Shown: positions 9,901 to 22,600 of the stretch, in pieces
Position numbering within the stretch: the first letter of the stretch is position 1
How the letters are laid out: the number at the start of each line of letters is the position of its first letter
Source: Nicotiana tabacum
Lineage: Eukaryota > Streptophyta > Magnoliopsida > Solanales > Solanaceae
DNA: 64,000 bases
Reading direction: 5' to 3'
Assembly (NCBI RefSeq): GCF_000715075.1
Contig: NC_134089.1
Coordinates: 110,615,157-110,679,156, forward strand
Notes under the pieces: model-generated
What the model was told of the DNA's origin: nothing
Database searches by the model: none
Seen by the model: only the letters and a program-made list of their open reading frames with translations
Made by a program: the position numbers and the translations under genes

Positions 9901-12875
9901 TCACTCGGCATCATCTTCACCGCCGTTCTCCCCAACATCATCGTCATTGGAAGAAAGCTCATCTTCAATCTCAACACCCTCACTAACCTCCGGTGTCGCA
10001 GGGTCATAACCACAGGCGAGACGAGCCTCGCTTGCCTTCACCCGAGCATCATCAAAAGCGACCTTAGAAACGCTCTCCGCCTCCCACAAACCCTTGTATA
10101 TATCACGTTGGACCTCAGCATGGACCCATAGCTCATACAGACGATGGGGAACAATAGCCGAGGTAGATTCTTGAGGGGGAGATTAAGCCAATATCTGCAC
10201 CTTCTCAGCCTCAAGAGCTACAACTCGGTCTCCCAAGCTCGAAGCATTCCGATCAAGTTCACCAATCCGCTCCTCGAGCCGTGCCTCCCTCAACATGGTC
10301 GTCACCCTCTTAGATTCCTGTTCAGACTTGCGGACATGAATAGTGTCTTCTAGCGAAGCTGCCCTCGCCAAAGCCGACACTCGATCACCCTCGTCTCTCT
10401 CTAACTCAACCACTTTCTTTTCTAGCTCGACCACCTTCTCTGTCCATTCTGCACTTAGAGCGGCGACTCTAGTAGCATTTTGCTCAAGCTTAGCTTGTAA
10501 AGATAGCACCTTCGCCTGAAGGTCTTCGCACTCCGTGGCAACTTCTTTGCCCACCTCGATCTCCTCGTCTTTGGTGTGAAGTAGCTCCTCAAGCTCCCTG
10601 CATCATCAAATAGACCACATCAGTTCCTTATCTCTTTTCTCCAACTCCTCCCTAGCAAACTGGGTACTAACACCCGCTCTAAGCTTCTCGTGCATCTCAC
10701 GACACCTATTGCGATACCACCAATACTTCTCGGCCATTTTTAGAAAAATCTCAGCTCGCGTATCAGCCCTACAAGCACTCTCGATCTCCAGTATGTAAGT
10801 CTAAAAGAAGGAGAAGAGAGAAAGGGTCAGTAAAGATAAAGGGCACTAAACAAAGAAAACAAAAGGAAACTCACCCTTAGGGCCATCACGGCCACATCGT
10901 TTGACAACCCAGAATCGTTGACCTCATGAAGAGATCTGTTTTTGGAGGCGGAGCATAGAAGATCAAACTGTGGCACCAAATCCACTGTGTCCTGCAACAG
11001 CTTAAAATCTGACAAAATTTCGAGTATGCGGGAAGGGCCTTCCGTCCTTACATCAACCTAGTAAAACCCTCCTCGAACATCCTTATGTCCTCAGGGTTAA
11101 TATAAGAGTCGGATTCATAATCCTCAACCATGATGCCCTTCAATCTCTCATTAGTTAAAGATGGGGTACGGCCAGGCTGAGATGTCGACGGGCCACCTGA
11201 AACAGTAGCGACAGCCTCGGAACTCCGTATTTCTGCCACAATAGCCTCTTGAACGCTCGCAACAGGTATTGCCTCCGCACCTAGGCTGGCACCACCATCG
11301 GTTTTGGGTACCATCAAAACAAGGTCGTCCCTCGAGGGCGTTTCAACTAAAGAAGCCCCTTCCAACACTACCCTTCGCCTCTTTGACGGGACCTCTCTAC
11401 TACCAACGCGAGAGGATTCACCCGTTGAACGGACTGCGGGGACCGAAGTCTCCGACCGAGGAGCAACCTCCAAGCGCACAGTTTCGGCCGCGGACGCAGT
11501 CCGACAAGCGGCCAAACTCTCTACGCCTTCATCCGTAATAGCTCTTGGTGCGGGCCGGGCAGAGGGAGTCAGTTGACAGAATGCAAGTGCAGGAGCCCTC
11601 ATCCTTCTCGTTCCTCTCCGACTTGTCAATAAGAAGGGATTTGATCAAACAACGATAAGGTTAAAGAAATTATGAACAGAGGACAAATCAAAACCACGAC
11701 GAGCCAACTCACCGACAAGAGGCTTGCGCCCAAACTTCTTATGGAAATGTGCCCATTCACAAATCCCCATCGTGTGGGGGAGAATCAAGCTCGCTCACTT
11801 GCGAATATCAGCAACCAGAGGGGGAGGTATTCTCTTAGCTACAAAAACAAAAGCGAATCCTCAATGAAGTCGTTGAAGAGAGACGACAGGCGATCGTCTT
11901 AAGAAAAATTGCATAAACAGAAAGGAAAATTCACGAGCGAAATTCCACGTCTTAGGAAACCCCGCTGGGTTCGACACGACGTGCTCTGTTCGGACGTAGA
12001 AGAAGCTCTCCCAAAAGCGGTGATTTTCCTTATCGTCCATCTTTTCAAGCTCGCTCACTTGCGAATATCAGCAACCAGAGGGGGGGGGTATTCTCTCGGC
12101 TACAAAAACAAAAGCGAATCCTCAATGAAGTCGTTGAAGAGAGACGATAGACGATCGTCTTAAGAAAAATTGCATAAACAGAAAGGAAAACTCACGAGCA
12201 AAATTCCACGTCTCAGGAAACCCCGCTGGGTTCGACACGACGTGCTCTGTTCGGACGTAGAAGAAGCTCTCCCAAAAGCGGTGATTTTCCTTATCGTCCA
12301 TCTTTACCACCAAGCTCTCGGCTCCTCGGTGGCGCATGTGAATCATCGTACCCCTAGGAAAATGGGGGGACGAAGAGATGAAGCAGGTGACGTAGAGAAA
12401 TCCCTCGCCCCGCCAACTCCGCATACTTGATAAGCATAAGAAAAGGCTTGTACGCATACGGAGAAAGTTGAGCCGGGAACACCTCATAGAAGCGGCATAA
12501 ATCCACCACCAAGGAAGGTAGGGGAAGCGTGTACCCGATGACAAAGAGATACGCAAAAAAAGTGCAGTAACCTAGACGGTGTATATGCACTATGTCCCAG
12601 TCCGTCAGAACCAGTTCAAAATGATCAAGAATCTCCCATTTGGCTTTAAATGTCGTGAGCACTGCCGCATCCATCGTAGAAAAGACGGGCTTTGGATCAT
12701 CTACGACAGCGCTATTAATGTCGGTCATCACCTTCCTTAGGTAGGGAACCACCTCATCTACCGTCGGAAAAACCTCGTCTTCCGCCATTTCCACTCCCTC
12801 TTCGAGTAGGGGTACATCATTTTCCGGCACCGGAGCACCAACACCTTTGTCGGAGTGGGAAGATGCACTAGCCAT
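9901..12875 (-). pseudogene. antisense additional gene of element 1 (putative gypsy-type transposon domain plus coiled coil)
   Basis: On the minus strand, from Met at 12875: an acidic start, then a block containing FVIGYTLPLPSLVVDLCRFY, then PAQLSPYAYKPFLML and FWESFFYVRTEHV. This resembles the plant 'putative gypsy type transposon' domain (Pfam Transposase_28). Next come a basic Ser/Arg-rich segment (11629-11048), a coiled coil (10554-10183, heptads of L, V and A with many E, K and R) and an acidic tail ending about 9901. The reading frame shifts near the C-run at 12362-12366. A donor-like GTGAGT follows WNFAR near 12200, so introns are likely. The direction is opposite to the retrotransposon, as in antisense ORFs of Tat relatives. 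Function is unknown. Confidence 0.65.
11787..12306. repeat. 260-bp tandem duplication within the antisense gene
   Basis: Copies at about 11787-12046 and 12047-12306; the shared block TCGCTCACTTGCGAATATCA starts at 11791 and 12051. Each copy contains the same short coding block (MDDKENHRFWESFFYVRTEH) followed by the same donor-like site. A few substitutions distinguish the copies. Confidence 0.9.
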
Positions 12876-13321
12876 CTTTTCTTTGATCGAAAGAAACGAA
12901 AATGGTAAAGGAAAAAGACAATGGTCACAGCGAATCTTAACAAACAGCGGAAATATGAGAGAGAAGGAGAAGATTTATAAAGTTCTTTCTTAAGCAATTG
13001 AAAAGTGTAACATTCAAATATATTTATAAGGATATAAATTCCCTGGGCAGGAAAATCAAGGGCCGCCAGTTAGAAAACGGAAAGGGCACGGGAAACGATA
13101 CAATGTATAGAAAACGTGTGCCATAATGACGCATGAGAAATATTGATGACATTCTGAACAGATGTGACGGTCTGACGCAGCTCTCGAAACATCATGTCGC
13201 TTCCTCGCCATAAGGTTCGCATCCCTCGTGTAAAGCGTTCAGATTTCTCCCAATTTCCAGATCGACAGAGTTCGCCCATCGAGCTCGCCGAGAGGCGACC
13301 CCAACGGCCGGAGGGACTAAC
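12876..13321. other. region between the antisense gene and the 3' LTR of element 1
   Basis: Non-coding. If the antisense gene has its own promoter it should lie here or in the LTR. No strong polypurine tract is visible directly before 13322; the nearest candidate is CGGAGGGAC. Confidence 0.5.
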
Positions 13322-13976
13322 TATATGGGTCAAAATCTGACCATACGTAGATTAGTGATAAAAGAAATGGCGAGGGGTCGACTAAGCTGTGGTCGTATCC
13401 ACAAGGCGTAATAACGACGAGCATCTCGGCTACTACCGAGATCGAGCCATCAGAAACCTTGTACGGCAAAGTATATGTTGTGATACTTAAGGGGAGCGAT
13501 GTAAAGTATAATCAAGAGATAGGGTACTCTGGCTAAAGACTGTTGGACAAAGGGGAATATTTATAATGTATATAGGAGGTAAGAAGACAGAAAAAGGGTG
13601 TGTGGCTCTCCTTGAAGAAAGAGGGACAAAAGAATAGGAGAAGATCTCTAATGGCAAAAAAGCAAAAGTCTAGATCTTGGTTGCAAATATTTGTAATCGT
13701 CATTACTGAATCAATAAAGATAGATCTCATAGCTATCCATGGCATTCCTTCTTTTCCTTCTTTGCTCTTGCATTACGGAACAATACGTCAAGGATGTAAG
13801 CTTATCGTTTATGTTTGGTATCTTTTAATAATCTTAAAAAGAGTTATAAGCTTGATTATATTCGATTCCCGTATTTAACATGCTTTGATCTAGAGTTAAT
13901 TATCTTTGATTAAGATTTACCCTCTATTTCATCATTAATTAGTTTAACAAAAAGTTTGATACTTTTTGGTCGAACA
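13322..13976 (+). repeat. 3' LTR of element 1
   Basis: 655 bp, aligns with 6785-7433, starts TATATGG (TG changed to TA), ends GGTCGAACA and is followed by the CCTAA duplication. Scattered substitutions and small indels between the two LTRs suggest a fairly old insertion. Confidence 0.9.
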
Positions 13977-13981
13977 CCTAA

Positions 13982-15044
13982 CACGCCATTGAACTATTTC
14001 ACACTCCACAGTATAACCACTACATCTGAGAAAGCCAGAAGGGGGTCTATGTTTTTTCCTCTATATATCAGTATGACCAACTCATGATCACAACAAGCGA
14101 AGCAGAATATGTGTTAAAATCAGCCAAAAACCGGCAAATTAAGAATAAAAAAAAAAGTACTTGAACAACAGTTCAAAGCCAGAAAATACAAGCAGACAAA
14201 AGCAGAAAGGTACCAAGCAAAGAAAAAGGAGAAAAGAATACAGATGAACACACGCACATACATATGCGCGAAATTAAGTGACAATATGACCTTCAATTAT
14301 TGCAGTGACAAATTTTACACAAAACCAAGGACAACATACAAAATTGAATTAAAAAGATTAGATTAAAAGGACATGAAGGATATAATTAAAATGTTTACGA
14401 ATAATTCGTGATTTATGAAAAGTATCTCAACTTTGAGAGGACGATAAAAAACCTTATGCTTGTCACTTATTAAGTAGTACTTCAAGTAAAATAACAGGAA
14501 AAAGCAGTCAGCTTTTTTGTATTTGAACAGGAGCTCCTCATTAAAAAGAAATGAAGCATATATCATCATATACTCAGCCATCTCAGTTTAGACACTATTT
14601 AACTTGTAAGAAAATGCTGGTTCTGATACCTAGCTAGCTATTGAATGAGATTTAACATGACGCAGAAGATATAACGCAAATAAGCAAATTGGTAGAAACA
14701 TTACGTCAGATACTAACTACAGCTAGCTAGAGCAAGCAGCCTCACCAATTCAAGAAGCATAAATTCTAGATTCAGACAAACATTAGCTTTTGTTCGTTAT
14801 TTCTCTACTTCTTAAAGTAGTTCTACTAAAAACTATCATCCTCCTTCAGTCCTGTGGAAAGATTATTCGGGATAGAAACTGGCCATGGAGGAAGCACGTA
14901 CAAGAATGCTAACCTCGGAGGTATTAGTGCCAACCGGGACAGCCATCCTGTTGATTCATACAAGTTTTCAGTAGTGATTGGATTACCATGAGCCTCCAAT
15001 TTTTAACGTCTTGTCATTGTATGTGAAGGCAGACAATGTTTCCA
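13982..15044. other. intergenic host DNA
   Basis: AT-rich, with no supported gene. The part close to 15045 may be the 3' flank of the minus-strand F-box-like pseudogene. Confidence 0.5.
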
Positions 15045-15660
15045 TCAAATGGATGGAAGGCAAGAGGAGCAGGATCCAGCTAACCCCAGACTAGTTAAAA
15101 TATCATCAAACAAGATATCAGTAACCCTGGCTCTGTGCTGCAAAGACCAAGTAGCAGATTCATAATCATCAAGTACCCATAGACCGAAACCTGAAAATCC
15201 GAAGGGAACTGAGGGTGCAAGAGACACCTCAAAGTACCTCAATTGACCCTGATGCATATTGCACAAACTATACAATCCATTATTTTTGTAGTTGTTACAT
15301 TACTTGTCAATGTCAGGTGGAAGTCCAATGATGCGGCACTGATTGGAATGCCTACAAGGATCACATGCCACAATCCCATGCCAACGGTCAATCCAATGTA
15401 ACATTCCATTGGAGGAAAAAGGCATCCTCAGCCAGGCAGTCTCAATAGCTTGGTCGCTGTGTACAACAGCACTCCTACAGCTTCCAGTTTCAGAATAGAA
15501 TATCTCAAACTTGAGGTTACAGGACTCCCCTAATTGACAATCAAATCGCACCACTTTGTAGCTCTTCAGCGTTCCCCCTTCAATTTGGGTTATAAAACCA
15601 GTACTGACAAACAGAAAGCACAAAACAGGTGGAGGAAGTGTATAGGTCCAAATTTGGACG
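15045..15660 (-). pseudogene. F-box-associated protein, 5'-truncated pseudogene
   Basis: About 205 codons in one minus-strand frame, interrupted by a single TAA at 15302-15300 after PPDIDK. The reading resembles the C-terminal associated domain of plant F-box proteins: WTYTLPPP, then VSTGFI, YKVVRFD, FEIFYSETGSCRS, GMLHWID and FGFSGFGLWVLDDYES. The F-box itself is missing. The coding similarity stops where the next retrotransposon begins, so the N-terminal half was cut away or lies beyond the pile. F-box proteins are substrate adaptors of SCF ubiquitin ligases; this copy is probably not functional. Confidence 0.6.
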
Positions 15661-15671
15661 ACCACGGCTAC

Positions 15672-16140
15672 TGTGGAATACGACACGAGACGAGGTCTTC
15701 ACGACACGACGTCCTGTGGCCATTGAAGACGGCGACGATCAACAGCGGTTAAAGGACGCACGACCTTTGCAGTAGTATAGGCCCAACATGAGATAGTAGG
15801 AATATACTATCGAATATTTTCTATGACATGTCGTTTAGGGTTCAGGAGGGGATTGTCCCTTATATATAGTGAGTAGAAACCCTTGTATGGGGGAAGGACT
15901 TTTGACTAAGAGCACCCATTGTAATATCTTTCTACATTCTAGGTGATCATTTTTTCACGCTTAATCATTCGGTGCCACGAGATCAATAAAAATTATTTAT
16001 CTTATTCATCTCTTATGTCTCTCATTCTAGTATTTATTATACTTGGCTGAGATTTACCCCTTCATCTTCTTTAATCGATTTAATCAAAAATGTTTCAATG
16101 ATTATAGTTTCATCTAAACTCCTAAAAGGGATAATCACTT
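15672..16140 (+). repeat. 5' LTR of the Tat element (limits approximate)
   Basis: Begins TGTGGAATACG right where the F-box similarity ends. It has a TATA box (TATATATAG) at 15861-15869 and AATAAA at 15985-15990, and is followed by a TTGGCAC remnant of the primer site shortly before the gag ATG. Its U5 part (TTTACCCCTTCATC, then TTTAATC) resembles that of element 1. With no partner LTR in the window, the ends cannot be fixed. Confidence 0.55.
15861..15869 (+). promoter_or_regulatory. TATA box of the Tat LTR
   Basis: TATATATAG inside the LTR, about 125 bp before AATAAA; a normal spacing for an LTR promoter and R region. Confidence 0.5.
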
Positions 16141-16165
16141 CTTCCGAGCTTGGCACAAACCAACA

Positions 16166-16290
16166 ATGGCAGGGAAAGGAGATGCAAGGCAAAAAGCCAT
16201 AGTAGGCGTCGCAGCCAACCTCCTAGACACCATCAACGAAGATAGCAGAGAGGATCACGAAAATGAAACACCAAACATCACACCCGGGGA
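16166..16290 (+). pseudogene. gag start of the Tat element
   Basis: ATG at 16166 opens 41 codons (MAGKGDARQKAIVGVAANLL...) before the Tekay insertion. The frame continues after 25667 only with a one-base offset, so the coding region carries at least one indel as well as the insertion. Confidence 0.6.
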
Positions 16291-18137
16291 TGTTACATCT
16301 CGCGTTTTCGTACGTTAAAATTTTGTTTTTAGTTAACCGACGTAGACTCAGGGATGAGATCATCTTGACGTTAACGTACTTACGCTATTTAGAACAAGCG
16401 ATAAATAAGTGTTATGAAGGATAAAGGGGTACACAGATTAAAGAAAATAATTTTCGTTGAAAGTGGCCAATTTGGAATAAAATACGGGTCGAGCGATAAT
16501 ACCCGATAATTATGAACTAGTACCATGCAAGGTACCATATGACCACAGTAGTATAATATATAAAGTATTTAAAAAAAATAATAGAATTTTAAGTAATTTG
16601 TGGTAATTTTTAAATTATACGGGTAAGTGATTAATTATCAGGTAATGGGACATTACCCCATTAACTAATAACTGGATAAAATTAATTAATTATAAGACAC
16701 ATGGCAACCCTCCCTAACCAAGATAATGAATAATGACTAAGTAGTCATAATTGTAGGTGGCTTACATAGAATCAAGACTTAAAGATTAAGTCTTAATCTT
16801 ATCCAAAATCTGTCGTGGGCTTCATTTAGTATCTTGGCTTCATTTCAAATTTCATTACTTTGGCATTGAAACCAAGAATATTGAGGCAGAATATTTCGTC
16901 CAAAATTCATGCCAAGATTTCAAGAGAAATTTCAAAAATCAACCAAGAACATTTAAGTTCTGAATCAAGTTCGTCTAAAATTTCAACAAAAATCGAAAGC
17001 CAAATTTCGTATGTAAATTTCGCAGAAGCAGATTCGTTCAAATAATTTCAGGGACAAGTATGTTAAGGCCCTCACTTTTTTCTTTTGGCATGGTCCAATT
17101 ATACTGAAGAAATGGGCAAACGCACAGTTTTCATAAATTACTCTATTTATAGAAATAGTAGGGGTGTCTATATTCTTGATTTCCTATAAAAAATATTATC
17201 ATCTTCTGTTCATGGGTCTCAGAATAATATACAATTGAAAAAGTTTATCCGGAAGGAATATTGAGATTATTACATATTTTTCATGCATTTCACTCATTTA
17301 TACATGTGCATTGATCCATGACCAGATGACGTTATATACGGGTATATATGTATATGAGATATGGGAAAATGTTATGGCGTTATATACGCACCACCAACTG
17401 ATCAGCTAGTATATGTTGATGATGTCGCCCATAGTGGCCTAGATGATATAATGGGATACTCTCAGCGGTTTGATGATATTATGTACACTCATACCTATGC
17501 ATGACACGACATTTATATGCACGTGCATGACATTATAAACGTTACATAGTTTACAAAGTTATTCAGATTTAAAGATGTGTTTCCTTATTCCATGTTTCAG
17601 CTATGTCTTTTACGTACTAATTTTCATACCTTACATACTCAATACATTTTTCATACTGATGCCCTATTTCATGGGGCCTGCGTTTCATGCCCGCAGGTGC
17701 AGGTAGGCAAGCTGACGGTCCCCCTTCTTAGGATCCTTGATCAGCGAGAGTTGGCGTGCTCTATTTGATCCGGAACTGCTTTTAATTTTGGTACAATACG
17801 TTTGTACATATATATGTATATGAGTATGACGTGGCTCAGTCCCGTCTTTGTATAGTTATGTTTCTGTTAGAGGTTTGTAGACAGTATGTCTATTTAGGTT
17901 GTACGTGGCCTTGTCGGCTTTCAGTTTTGGATGTACAGTTATCTATAGCAGCCTTGCCACTCGCCCACTGTATTTTGCATGTATACGTACATACGCCTTG
18001 ATGGAAGGTTTCCTTTACGTATGTTATTTTTGTAATACAACAGATGTTATTTAGGTTCATATCTTAGACACATGCTTGGGGTGTTTGACAGGTAGGACTC
18101 AGGCACCCGTCGTGGCCCATCGGTTTGGGTTATGATA
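16291..18137 (+). repeat. 5' LTR of the Tekay element
   Basis: 1847 bp, TGTTACATCTCGCG to GGGTTATGATA (final CA changed to TA). It aligns with the 3' LTR throughout. The 61-codon frame at 16860-17045 recurs in the other LTR and is not a gene. Confidence 0.9.
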
Positions 18138-18141
18138 AAAG

Positions 18142-18154
18142 TGATATCAGAGTA
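18142..18154 (+). other. primer binding site of the Tekay element
   Basis: TGATATCAGAGTA, one or two changes from TGGTATCAGAGC, the initiator-methionine tRNA site used by most plant LTR elements. Confidence 0.75.
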
Positions 18155-18330
18155 GTTCTGTCCTAGGGTTGTCTACAGGCCATGTCTAGTAGAGTCTTGT
18201 TTATGGGTGTGTCGTGCACCACACTTATAAACAAGAGGCTACATGACATATAGGATGTTATCCTCTCTTTTTATATCAGATCATGCAATACAAGAATTCA
18301 TGTTCCTAACAATATGCTATATTTTCAGTG

Positions 18331-19640
18331 ATGCCTCCAAAGAGTACGGCCACCCAGAAGGGAAAGTCTGTGGCCGGTGAGACTACTAGTCGAGCGCCAC
18401 GAGTTACCAGGGCTCGGGGAGAGTTTCATGGTAAGGTTCCATCTCAGACTTCACATATCCCTCCCTTTCCATAAGAACTCCGAAGGACACTAGCTTCAAC
18501 GCCCGCCCTTGTACGTCCAGCTTCTCAGCCAGATGCACCAGGTCAGGAGATGAGAGATGCTATTCAGCAATTAATCCGATTAGTAGCCGTGCAGGCTCGG
18601 TATTAGGAAGTAGGTATTGGTCATGAAGATAGGTTCGTGAGTGCGAGGGTTCGTGACTTTATTAATTTAGACCCTCCACTATTCACTGGGCAGACCCGAA
18701 TGAGGACCCTCAGGTATTTATTGATAGGGTGCAGAGGACGTTAAGGGTAATGAAGGCCACTGCGATTGAGTCAGTTGAGCTAGTTTCATATAAACTCTGA
18801 GATGTTGCAGTTAATTGGTACGAGTCTTGGGAATTGTCCAGAGGTGAGGATGCCCCTCCAGCAGCATGACAGGAGTTTACAGAAGCTTTTCTTCATCATT
18901 ATCTGCCACCAGAGCTTAGGCGAGCCAGAGTTGATAGGTTCTTGACCCTTTGATAGGGTAACATGAGTGTTCGGGAGTACAGTCTTCAGTTTGATTCGTT
19001 GGCTAGGTATGATCCCACTATTGTATCTAAGATGGAGGATCAGGTTCACCGATTCGTGATGGGATTAGAGCCGCACTTGCTTAATGATTGTATGTCGGTC
19101 TCACTTCAGCCAGACATGGATATTTCTCGTATTCAGGCATACACTCAGGGTGTAGAGGAGCGTAAGCAGAAGAAGAGGGCCGATCGTGAGCATAATAGGG
19201 CCCATAATAACAGAGCGAGGTCTTCGGGTCCTTCTGGTGAGTTTCGAGGTGGTCAAAGACCATAATACTCGAGGTATCCAGCCCAGCCTTCGGCTAGCGC
19301 GCCCCCTCAGTTTGGCAGTAAGAGTTTTGATCGTTCTTCATATTTAGGGTCTAGTCAGAATTCCAGGGCCTCAGGTTCTCAGTATAGGGGAGAGTCAAAT
19401 CAGATGAGGCCGACCTTGCCACGACGTGCTCAATGTGGTAAGCAACATACCGGATAGTGCCGTATGGGATTAGGTATTTGTTATACTTGTGGTTATCCGG
19501 GCCACGTTATGAGGGATTATCCGATGAGAGGTGATGGAAGCATAGCTCAACCAGCGGGATCTGTAGCTAGTTCGTCATCATCAGTACGCCCCCTAGGCAA
19601 GGTCCCCAAGCACCAATGAGTCGTGGTAGAGGCAGAGACG
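18331..19640 (+). pseudogene. Tekay gag
   Basis: Starts at ATG 18331 (MPPKSTATQKGK) and runs through capsid-type sequence (VREYSLQFDSLARYDPTIVS, then MEDQVHRFVMGLEPHL) to a zinc knuckle near 19479-19520. The knuckle reads C-Y-T-C-x4-H-x4-Y: the fourth zinc ligand is Tyr instead of Cys. Several stops interrupt it (for example near 18473 and 18605). Confidence 0.8.
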
Positions 19641-19689
19641 GAGCATCTAGCTCGAACAACCCTCAGAACCGTATTATGCGTTGGCTGGA

Positions 19690-22600
19690 TGACAGGACCA
19701 GGATTTATCTCTTGATATTGTTATAGGTATATTATTAGTCTCCTCATATGGTGTATATTCACTGATTGACCCAAGTTCCACCTTATCATACATTACCGCG
19801 CTAGTTGCTGGTAAGTTTGGAATAGAACCTGAATTGGTTAAACCTTTTGAGGTATCTACACCTATTGGGGACTCGGTGATAGCTAAACAGTTATAGGGGT
19901 TGTATAATAATAGTTCATGGTCGATCTACCGTAGTAGAATTAATCGAGTTAGATATGGTAGAATTTGATGTTATAATGGGTATGGATTGGTTGGCTTCTT
20001 GTCATGCCAACATTGATTGTAGATCAAAGATAGTTCGATTTTAATTTCTAGGGGAGCCTGTTTTGGAGTGGAAAGGTAATACGGCATCGCCGAGAGGAAG
20101 ATTCGTTTCCTATCTCAAGGCAAGGAAAATGATCAATAAGGGTTGTATTTATCACTTAATTCAGGTTCAGGATATGGAGTAGAGTCACCAACCATTCAGT
20201 ACATCCCAGTGGTTGATGAGTTTCCCGATGAACTTCCGGGTCTCCCACCAAAGCGATAAATTGAGTTTTCTATTGACCTACTACCAGATACTTAACCAAT
20301 ATCAATTCCTCCCTATAGAATGGCCCCCACAGAGCTGAAAGAATTGAAAGAACAATTAAAGGACTTACTTGAAAAAGGCTTTATCAGACCTAGTACGTCA
20401 CCGTGGGGAGCACCTGTTTTGTTTGTAAAAAAGAAAGATGGTTCCTTACGAATGTGTATTGATTATAGGCAGCTGAATAAGGTGATGATCAAGAATAAGT
20501 ACCCCGCTCCCGAGAATTGATGATTTATTCGATCGGTTGCAAGGTGCCAAGTGTTTTTCAAAGATAGACTTGAGGTCTGGGTACCATCAAGTAAGGGTTA
20601 AGGATGAAGAAATTCCGAAGACAACATTCAAGACTAGATATGGGCACTTTGAGTTTAGAGTTATGTCATTCGGTCTGACCAATGCCCCAGCAGTATTCAT
20701 GGATTTGATGAACCGTGTGTTCCGGCCTTTTTTAGATCTGTTCGTAATATTATTTATCTATAATATATTGGTGTATTCTTGTTCAGAGGATAATCATGTT
20801 GATCATTTGCATACTGTGCTCAGAGTTCTACAAGAAGGGAAGTTGTATGCAAAAAATTTCTAAATGTGAATTCTGGTTGAACTCCGTAGCTTTCCTTGGG
20901 CATGTTATTTCGGGTGAAGGTATCCGGGTGGATACACAAAAGATTGAGGCAGTAAAAGCCTAGACCCACAACACCGACAGAGGTTCGTAGCTTTCTCGGT
21001 TTGGCAGGTTATTATAGAAGGTTCGTGGAAAGATTTTCTTCCCTTTCAGCACCTTTGACAAAGTTGACTCAGAAGGGAGCAAGGTTTCAATGGACTGATG
21101 CTTGTGAATGGAGTTTCCAGGCATTACAGGACAGAATAACTTCAACACCAGTTCTAACGCTCCCAGAAGGGACCGATGGTTATGTTATCTATTACGACAC
21201 TTCAGACATTGGATTGGGTTGTGTGCTGATACAGCATGGTAAGGTTGTGGCTTATGCTGAAAGCATGAGAAGAACTACCCAACCTATGATTTAGAGTTAG
21301 CCGCGGTGATTCATGAACTAAAGATGATGAGGCACTACCTGTATGGAATTCATGTTGATATCTATACGGATCATAAGAGCCTCCAGTACATCTTCAAGAA
21401 AAAGGAATTGAATCTATGTTAGAGGAGATGGTTGGAGCTACATAAAGACTATGACGTTGATATTTTATACCATCCAGGGAAGGGGAATGTAGTAGCCGAT
21501 GCCCTCAGCCATAGATCTATGGGTAGCCTGTCGTATTTACAGCCAGAAAAAGGGGAATAGCCCATGAGGTTCATCAGCTAGCTAGTCTTGGAGTTCGGAT
21601 ACTGGGCTCAGGTGATATATTACTCTTCAGGATACGACAACATCCTCTTTAATAACTGAAGTAAAGGGACGCCAGTACGAAGATCCTGTGCTAGTTCAAT
21701 ATAGAGATATCACTCTTCAGAAGGAGAAGACACCATTTGAAATTACAGAAGATGGGTTCCTCAGATATCATGGGCGATTATGTGTGCCTAATATTGCAGA
21801 GCTGTGTCGGTAGGTTATGGAAGAAACTCACTATTCTCGTTATTCTATCCATACAGGAGCAACAAAGATATATCATGATATCAGGGAAGTGTATTGGTGG
21901 GACGGAATGAAAAAGGATATAGCAGAATTTATTGCTCAGTGTCCTAAATGTCACAGGTTAAGATTGAGCATAAAAAACCAGGTGGATTGTTGCAGGCTAT
22001 GGAGATTCCGACTTGGAAATGGGAGATAATCAATATGGACTTCATCGTAGGCTTACCTCATACCCAGCGTATGTTCGATTCGATATGGGTGATTGTTGAT
22101 AGTCTTACAAAGTCAACCCATTTTCTGCCTGTCATATTCCTCAGAGGATTATGTGAGGCTTTATATTAAGGAGATAGTACGACTGCATGATGTCCTTGTA
22201 TCTATTATCTCGGATAGAGGAGCTCAATTTACATCTAACTTCTGGAGGTCTTTCCAAAAAAGGATTGGAGACTCAAGTAAGTCTTGGTACAGCATTTCAT
22301 CCCCAGACAGATGGACAGGCTGAGCGTACTATTCAAACATTGGAGGATATGTTACGAGCTTGTGTAATAGGCTTCAAAGGTAGCTGGGATGATCATCTGC
22401 GACTTATTGAGTTCGCGTATAATAATAGCTACCATTCCAGCATTCAGATGGCTCCATACGAAGCTCTTTACGGATGAAAGTGTAGGTCTCCTATAGGGTG
22501 GTTTGACGTTGGAGAATCTGGATTACATGTGCCAGACCTAGTTCAGCAAGCCATAGAGAAAGTAAAGTTGATTCGGTATCGACTATTGACAGCTCAGAGT

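Larger units (their letters stand above)
6785..13976 (+). mobile_element. Tat-type LTR retrotransposon without gag-pol (element 1)
   Basis: A complete 7.2-kb element: LTR 6785-7433 and LTR 13322-13976, flanked by a CCTAA target-site duplication at 6780-6784 and 13977-13981. The primer-binding-site region after the first LTR reads TGGCACCGTCTGTGGGGA, which is typical of Tat-lineage Ty3/gypsy elements. The inside has no recognisable gag, protease, RT, RNase H or integrase. It has a 59-bp tandem array and an antisense gene of the kind Tat relatives carry between pol and the 3' LTR. It would depend on another element for movement. Confidence 0.85.

Noticed and set aside
10144..10353. 69-codon plus-strand frame inside the antisense gene of element 1
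   Set aside because: Shadow of the coiled-coil coding strand on the minus side.
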